Below are positions 60,391-64,000 of a stretch of 64,000 nucleotides of DNA, one piece after another (positions within the stretch are counted from its first letter, which is position 1; every line of letters starts with the position of its first letter). The notes beneath the pieces are model-generated. The model ran no database searches. It was not told the origin of the DNA and worked only from the letters and a program-made list of their open reading frames with translations. The position numbers and the translations under genes were made by a program. The DNA is from Flavobacterium panacagri (GTDB taxonomy: Bacteria; Bacteroidota; Bacteroidia; Flavobacteriales; Flavobacteriaceae), in assembly GCF_030378165.1 (NCBI RefSeq), contig NZ_CP119766.1, positions 2,170,001 through 2,234,000 on the forward strand, in the 5' to 3' direction.

Positions 60391-62877
60391 TTATTTTATT
60401 CCAAGATTGCCATCAAATGTATTGAAGTCATCTGTTCTTTTTGGTTTAATAATTAATAAATTATAGAGCTGATGGCAGATTGTTTTTAATTCCGTTAAGT
60501 TGGAATTGTCGATTGCTTTTTCTCCTAATTGTATCAATTTACTATGTTTAGACTTGTCTTTAAAGGCACTCGGCTCTTCAAGTCGGAAATAATAAAAATA
60601 ATCTATATAGCTTTCATCCTGATTGTGATAGATGTTTTCTAACAAGTTTTCGAGTTCTTTTTTCTTCTTGCGAATCAAATATTTATTGTTTGATTGAAGA
60701 AATTCCTTCTCGTTTTTTGTAATTTTTTCAAATTCTTCTTTCTGGCGTGGACTTCCTTTCTCAACATAAAAAGCAAGGCTATCTTTGATGCTGTTATATT
60801 CTTCGAGCTCAGACAAGATATGTTTGTGTCTAATGAGATCATCAAATTCCTGAATGTAGATTTTTTTCAATTCATCAATTTGATATTTTTTATCTGTAAT
60901 AGCATCATTTTTATTTTCTAAAGCCTCATTATATAGAACAGTCAACGATTCCTGAGATCTTTTTAATTTGGCTAAATATTCATAATTTTCATGCTGTTCT
61001 TCACTTCTTATTTCTTCTAAAATGGTATCTAAAGCATTTTTGATTTCGGAGGCTAATTTTTCAATAGAAATTTTTCGCTGATGCGGATTAAAAACTTCAC
61101 TGATTTCCAAATCAAGAGCACTTATGTAAACATCAATACTTAAATCTCGAGATTCCGAAACTTTAAAGTTTAGTTCGATATCCATTCCTTTTAAAAGATC
61201 CTGCTCAAAATTGCTTCCAGCTATTTCAATATATCCAATAGAGACATTACTGCCAACCATATTTCCGGCATTTCCTTCTACTACATTTATAATCAGTTTT
61301 TGGTCAGAATTTCTTAATATGTTTTTAGAACAGGTTTTGTAAATGGTTTTCTTAAGTGGCAGAATATCGTTTTTCTTAAAGATAATTTCCATATGGCTTT
61401 TCCCTGATTCTTCGTCTAGTTCTAAACAAATATCGTTTGGAATTGGCTGTCCCAAAATACTGTATAATCCGTTGGTAATTTGGATATTTGGATTGCTAAA
61501 TATTTGTTTCTGCTGCTTATCGAATAAAAATAATGTAAATTGATTGGTTGCTTTTTCTAATAAGGGAACAAATTCAGCTATTTTTTTATTGGCTTTCAAA
61601 AGACCAGTGTCAAAACCGCCATCAGCTCGCGTAATTCTGTAATAGCCCTCAAAAGATTCTTCTAAAAGAATGACAATTAATTCTTCAGAATCTTTAGAAT
61701 GCGGTTCGTAAATAGTCTCAACCTGAATGTTGTTTTCTACAGCTGCAGGCTTGCTTGTAATTTCTTCTTCAATTAATTCAGAAGGTTTAGAACCTGCATA
61801 ATAAGCAGCTCCAAGCATTACGGCAGTTGTTGGATCTATATTTGTTTCTACCTGAATTTGCGTTCTCTCTTGCAATTGCTGGCGTATGTAAGGAATATAT
61901 GTAGTGCCGCCAACTAGAATAATGCGTTCTATATCTGAAAAACTCAGAAAGTTTTCTTTAATTAATTTTTCAACTAAATGAAACGATTCTTCAAATTTAG
62001 GCTGAATGATGGATTCTAATTCTTTTCGGCTGATATCGATGTCTAATGAAATTTCAAGCTCATCAAAATCGATTTCAATACTTGAGATTTCTTTAATAGA
62101 AAGTTCTTTTTTGGCTTCTTCTGCTTTATACAAAAGTTCAAAAAAGAGTTTATTGTAAACGGAGTTTTCTTTAGAAATTAGTTTTGACCAAAGATTATTT
62201 TCCTGAGTCTGTTTTTCGATTTTTGGACATATAATTTTCTCAACAAATAAAGTATCCAAATCAACGCCTCCTAGAAAATTATTCCCTTTGTGATCAAATA
62301 CCTTTAAATCTCGTTCGTTAATATTTACCAATGCGATATCAAAAGTTCCTCCTCCAAAATCATACACCAGCCATTTTTTGTCTGAGGTAATTTCAATATT
62401 TAATGAATTCGAATAAGCCAAACAAGCGGCAATGGGTTCTTGAAGCAAAACTATTTCTTCAAAACCTGCCAGATAACCTGCTTTTTTGGTAGCATTGGAT
62501 TGGATCGTATCAAATGAAGCTGGAATTGTAATAACGGCAGATCTCAGCTTTTCTCCTTGAGCGAAATTAATTAGTTCTTTCAAAACCATTGAAGAAAGTT
62601 CGATCGGACTGCGATTTTCGTTGAGGTCTTTAATGAAATAAATTTCATCAGATCCCATTTTTCGTTTAAAAGAAGAGAATACATTTTCTGCATTTGTTGC
62701 ACTGTGTTCTCTTGCTTTTTCACCTATTTGAATGCGTCCTTTTCGAAACGAAACGACAGAAGGAATAGTATCTTTGAAACCAACAGGATTTTTATAAATA
62801 CTGATTTTTCCGTTTTCATATTTTGCAATTCCTGAATTTGTTGTTCCTAAGTCAATTCCGATATTGATATTCTTCAT
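60391..62877 (-). CDS. Hsp70-family protein with long divergent C-terminus
   Basis: 828 residues. The N-terminal 370 are an Hsp70 nucleotide-binding domain: phosphate-1 GIDLGTTNSG (7-16), phosphate-2 VYDFGGGTFDIALV near 170, and adenosine VGGTTYIPYIRQQL near 325. The C-terminal 450 residues lack a standard DnaK substrate domain. They have a beta region (about 395-590), then a long Lys/Glu coiled coil (about 615-770). It is not canonical DnaK. It lies 10 bases after the 95-residue GrpE-like gene, so the two form a two-gene unit (NEF upstream). Confidence 0.87.
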   Translation of the reverse strand: MKNINIGIDLGTTNSGIAKYENGKISIYKNPVGFKDTIPSVVSFRKGRIQIGEKAREHSATNAENVFSSFKRKMGSDEIYFIKDLNENRSPIELSSMVLKELINFAQGEKLRSAVITIPASFDTIQSNATKKAGYLAGFEEIVLLQEPIAACLAYSNSLNIEITSDKKWLVYDFGGGTFDIALVNINERDLKVFDHKGNNFLGGVDLDTLFVEKIICPKIEKQTQENNLWSKLISKENSVYNKLFFELLYKAEEAKKELSIKEISSIEIDFDELEISLDIDISRKELESIIQPKFEESFHLVEKLIKENFLSFSDIERIILVGGTTYIPYIRQQLQERTQIQVETNIDPTTAVMLGAAYYAGSKPSELIEEEITSKPAAVENNIQVETIYEPHSKDSEELIVILLEESFEGYYRITRADGGFDTGLLKANKKIAEFVPLLEKATNQFTLFLFDKQQKQIFSNPNIQITNGLYSILGQPIPNDICLELDEESGKSHMEIIFKKNDILPLKKTIYKTCSKNILRNSDQKLIINVVEGNAGNMVGSNVSIGYIEIAGSNFEQDLLKGMDIELNFKVSESRDLSIDVYISALDLEISEVFNPHQRKISIEKLASEIKNALDTILEEIRSEEQHENYEYLAKLKRSQESLTVLYNEALENKNDAITDKKYQIDELKKIYIQEFDDLIRHKHILSELEEYNSIKDSLAFYVEKGSPRQKEEFEKITKNEKEFLQSNNKYLIRKKKKELENLLENIYHNQDESYIDYFYYFRLEEPSAFKDKSKHSKLIQLGEKAIDNSNLTELKTICHQLYNLLIIKPKRTDDFNTFDGNLGIK

Positions 62878-62887
62878 AATGCTATTA

Positions 62888-63175
62888 TTATTCTACAATA
62901 ACCACTGCTTTTTGAACCAATTGCAGTGTGTCATTTTCTGTTTTGTAAATGGTGGGTCTGATAACTTTGGTTATTTTCTTCGAATTTGAGTTTAGGATAT
63001 TTGCATCAATAGAACTATCTCTTTCATCATAGTTGGTTCCTAAAGGATTGATAATTTTATATCCTTTTTCTTCCAATTCATTATAAATTCTTTTTAGATT
63101 GCGCTCCAAACCAGTGAAGTTTTGTTCTAACGCTTTTTTCTCAATTTCAAACAGTTGGTTTATGATTGTATTCAT
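62888..63175 (-). CDS. short GrpE-like nucleotide exchange factor (putative)
   Basis: 95 residues: a short helical N-terminus (about 1-38), then a beta stretch IINPLGTNYDERDSS and KVIRPTIYKTENDTLQLVQKAVVIVE. The pattern is like the beta domain of GrpE, where IDPLG and a C-terminal LRPAxVVV strand occur. It is far shorter than GrpE and lacks the long coiled coil. Its position 10 bases before the Hsp70 gene supports an exchange-factor role. The family match is inferred by eye. Confidence 0.55.
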   Translation of the reverse strand: MNTIINQLFEIEKKALEQNFTGLERNLKRIYNELEEKGYKIINPLGTNYDERDSSIDANILNSNSKKITKVIRPTIYKTENDTLQLVQKAVVIVE

Positions 63176-63276
63176 TTCTAAAATCGGATTTTTATGATCA
63201 GCAATTTACAATTTATTTAATACGATATTAATTATAAATATTATTTTTTATTAGCCCTAAAATTCTTTGGAACACA

Positions 63277-64000
63277 ATGAATATCATTCAATTATTTTCT
63301 TTGTTAGATTTAAAAAGAGATCAGATTTTAGAATTTGGTTCTGCGGATTATATTAGAATCGAGAAAAACATAAATTTCGAAAGAAAGATAAATTCAGAAA
63401 TAGATTCAAATACAAGTGGAAATTTAATTTTGGCATTAAAAGAGTACAAAGAAGAACTCTTGTTTGTAATCTCAAATCGTATACTTTTTAATTTTTTCAC
63501 CAATAATAATCGTATTGAAAATCATTTTCAAGATGATAATTTGAATGTTTCTGAAGAAAAAATGAAACATTTTATAAGTCTTTTTTTGGCAGATGATTTG
63601 ATTTCTTTTTTCAGTCAAAAACTATCAAAAGGTTGGTATCATTATTTAGAAGAACTGGATCTTCTTGTAAAATTTAAAAGATATTTTCCAGAAGAGATTA
63701 ATTATAAAATGAGTTCGCTTATTTTTTCTAAACTTGATTTTGCAATTTATAAATTGAGTGTTTTGGAGAATAATAAAGTTTCAGATATCGCTTATATCAA
63801 ACACAGAACCTTTTATGAATTATTATCTCATTTTGCTTCTATTGAATTAGATCAAAAAATTACGAACCTTTTGTCATTGGTTATTGACTTTTATAAAAAA
63901 AAGACAAATATTGTTTTTTGGAATTCTGTTATAAAATCAATGGCATTTTATACGGCTTTTGATGATAGTATTAATGAAATTTTATTTAAAAACAGTGATG
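63277..64000 (+). CDS. hypothetical protein, cut by window end
   Basis: An open frame from ATG 63277 (MNIIQLFSLLDLKRDQILEF) runs 241 codons without a stop and leaves the window. It has no signal peptide and is helical, rich in Phe, Leu and Asn. It diverges from the Hsp70/GrpE-like operon, with 101 bases between the two starts. No family is recognised; a role in the chaperone system is possible by position only. Confidence 0.7.
   Translation, partial: MNIIQLFSLLDLKRDQILEFGSADYIRIEKNINFERKINSEIDSNTSGNLILALKEYKEELLFVISNRILFNFFTNNNRIENHFQDDNLNVSEEKMKHFISLFLADDLISFFSQKLSKGWYHYLEELDLLVKFKRYFPEEINYKMSSLIFSKLDFAIYKLSVLENNKVSDIAYIKHRTFYELLSHFASIELDQKITNLLSLVIDFYKKKTNIVFWNSVIKSMAFYTAFDDSINEILFKNSD

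Overview
The window is AT-rich bacterial DNA of the Bacteroidota, most likely a Flavobacterium or close relative. The grounds are: TAnnTTTG-type -7 promoter elements with little Shine-Dalgarno signal, a type IX secretion (Por) sorting tail, Bacteroidota families (DUF4494, DUF4269, DUF1761, DUF1593, DKNYY), cysteine-type leucine-rich repeats, and long hairpin repeats between genes. No rRNA, transposase, integrase or CRISPR array was found.

Layout. 1-5976 is the end of a tellurite-resistance-like (Ter) operon: two von Willebrand A proteins (one cut by the window edge), an unknown protein, a small YggT-like membrane protein, a PP2C phosphatase, a Ser/Thr kinase with zinc ribbon, and TerC. This is the known TerY-P phospho-signalling triad plus TerC. 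6199-12031 is mostly housekeeping: an ABC-F ATPase, an App1 phosphatase divergent from a diacylglycerol kinase-like protein, a FemAB/GNAT-like acyltransferase and a DUF1761 membrane protein. 12500-16757 has small hypothetical genes, tRNA-Glu, a helical-repeat protein and a YiaA/YiaB membrane protein.

16903-34135 is a surface and toxin region: two tandem beta-barrel proteins, a T9SS-sorted protein, and a 3292-residue SpvB/VCBS/RHS polymorphic toxin whose tip looks like an alpha/beta-hydrolase. A membrane protein gene, the likely immunity gene, follows 6 bases later. Downstream lie two relics of RHS core sequence with orphan tip and immunity genes, mixed with palindromic repeats. 34441-39131 holds a 31-repeat LRR protein and a DKNYY/TonB-C lipoprotein.

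39674-40154 is a compact element: an intact initiator tRNA-Met, a small GIY-YIG nuclease gene, and a second, defective 3' half of the same tRNA. A direct repeat of 31 bases marks both tRNA 3' ends, as expected for an element that inserts into a tRNA gene and restores it.

40246-59406 is mixed metabolism and regulation: a glycosyltransferase, a retropepsin-like protease, a GH130 phosphorylase, a TIGR03915/TIGR03916 DNA-repair pair, an EamA exporter divergent from an Lrp regulator, an XRE regulator with twin operators, an OLD-family ATPase-nuclease, DUF1254 and DUF1593 proteins, and an exported Ppx/GppA-like ASKHA protein. 60391-64000 has a long Hsp70-like protein paired with a 95-residue GrpE-like protein and a divergent unknown gene cut by the window edge.

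Two window-wide patterns stand out. A terminator family occurs ten times, and the place of its G-U wobble predicts the strand it serves. Long nested hairpin repeats fill several intergenic gaps.
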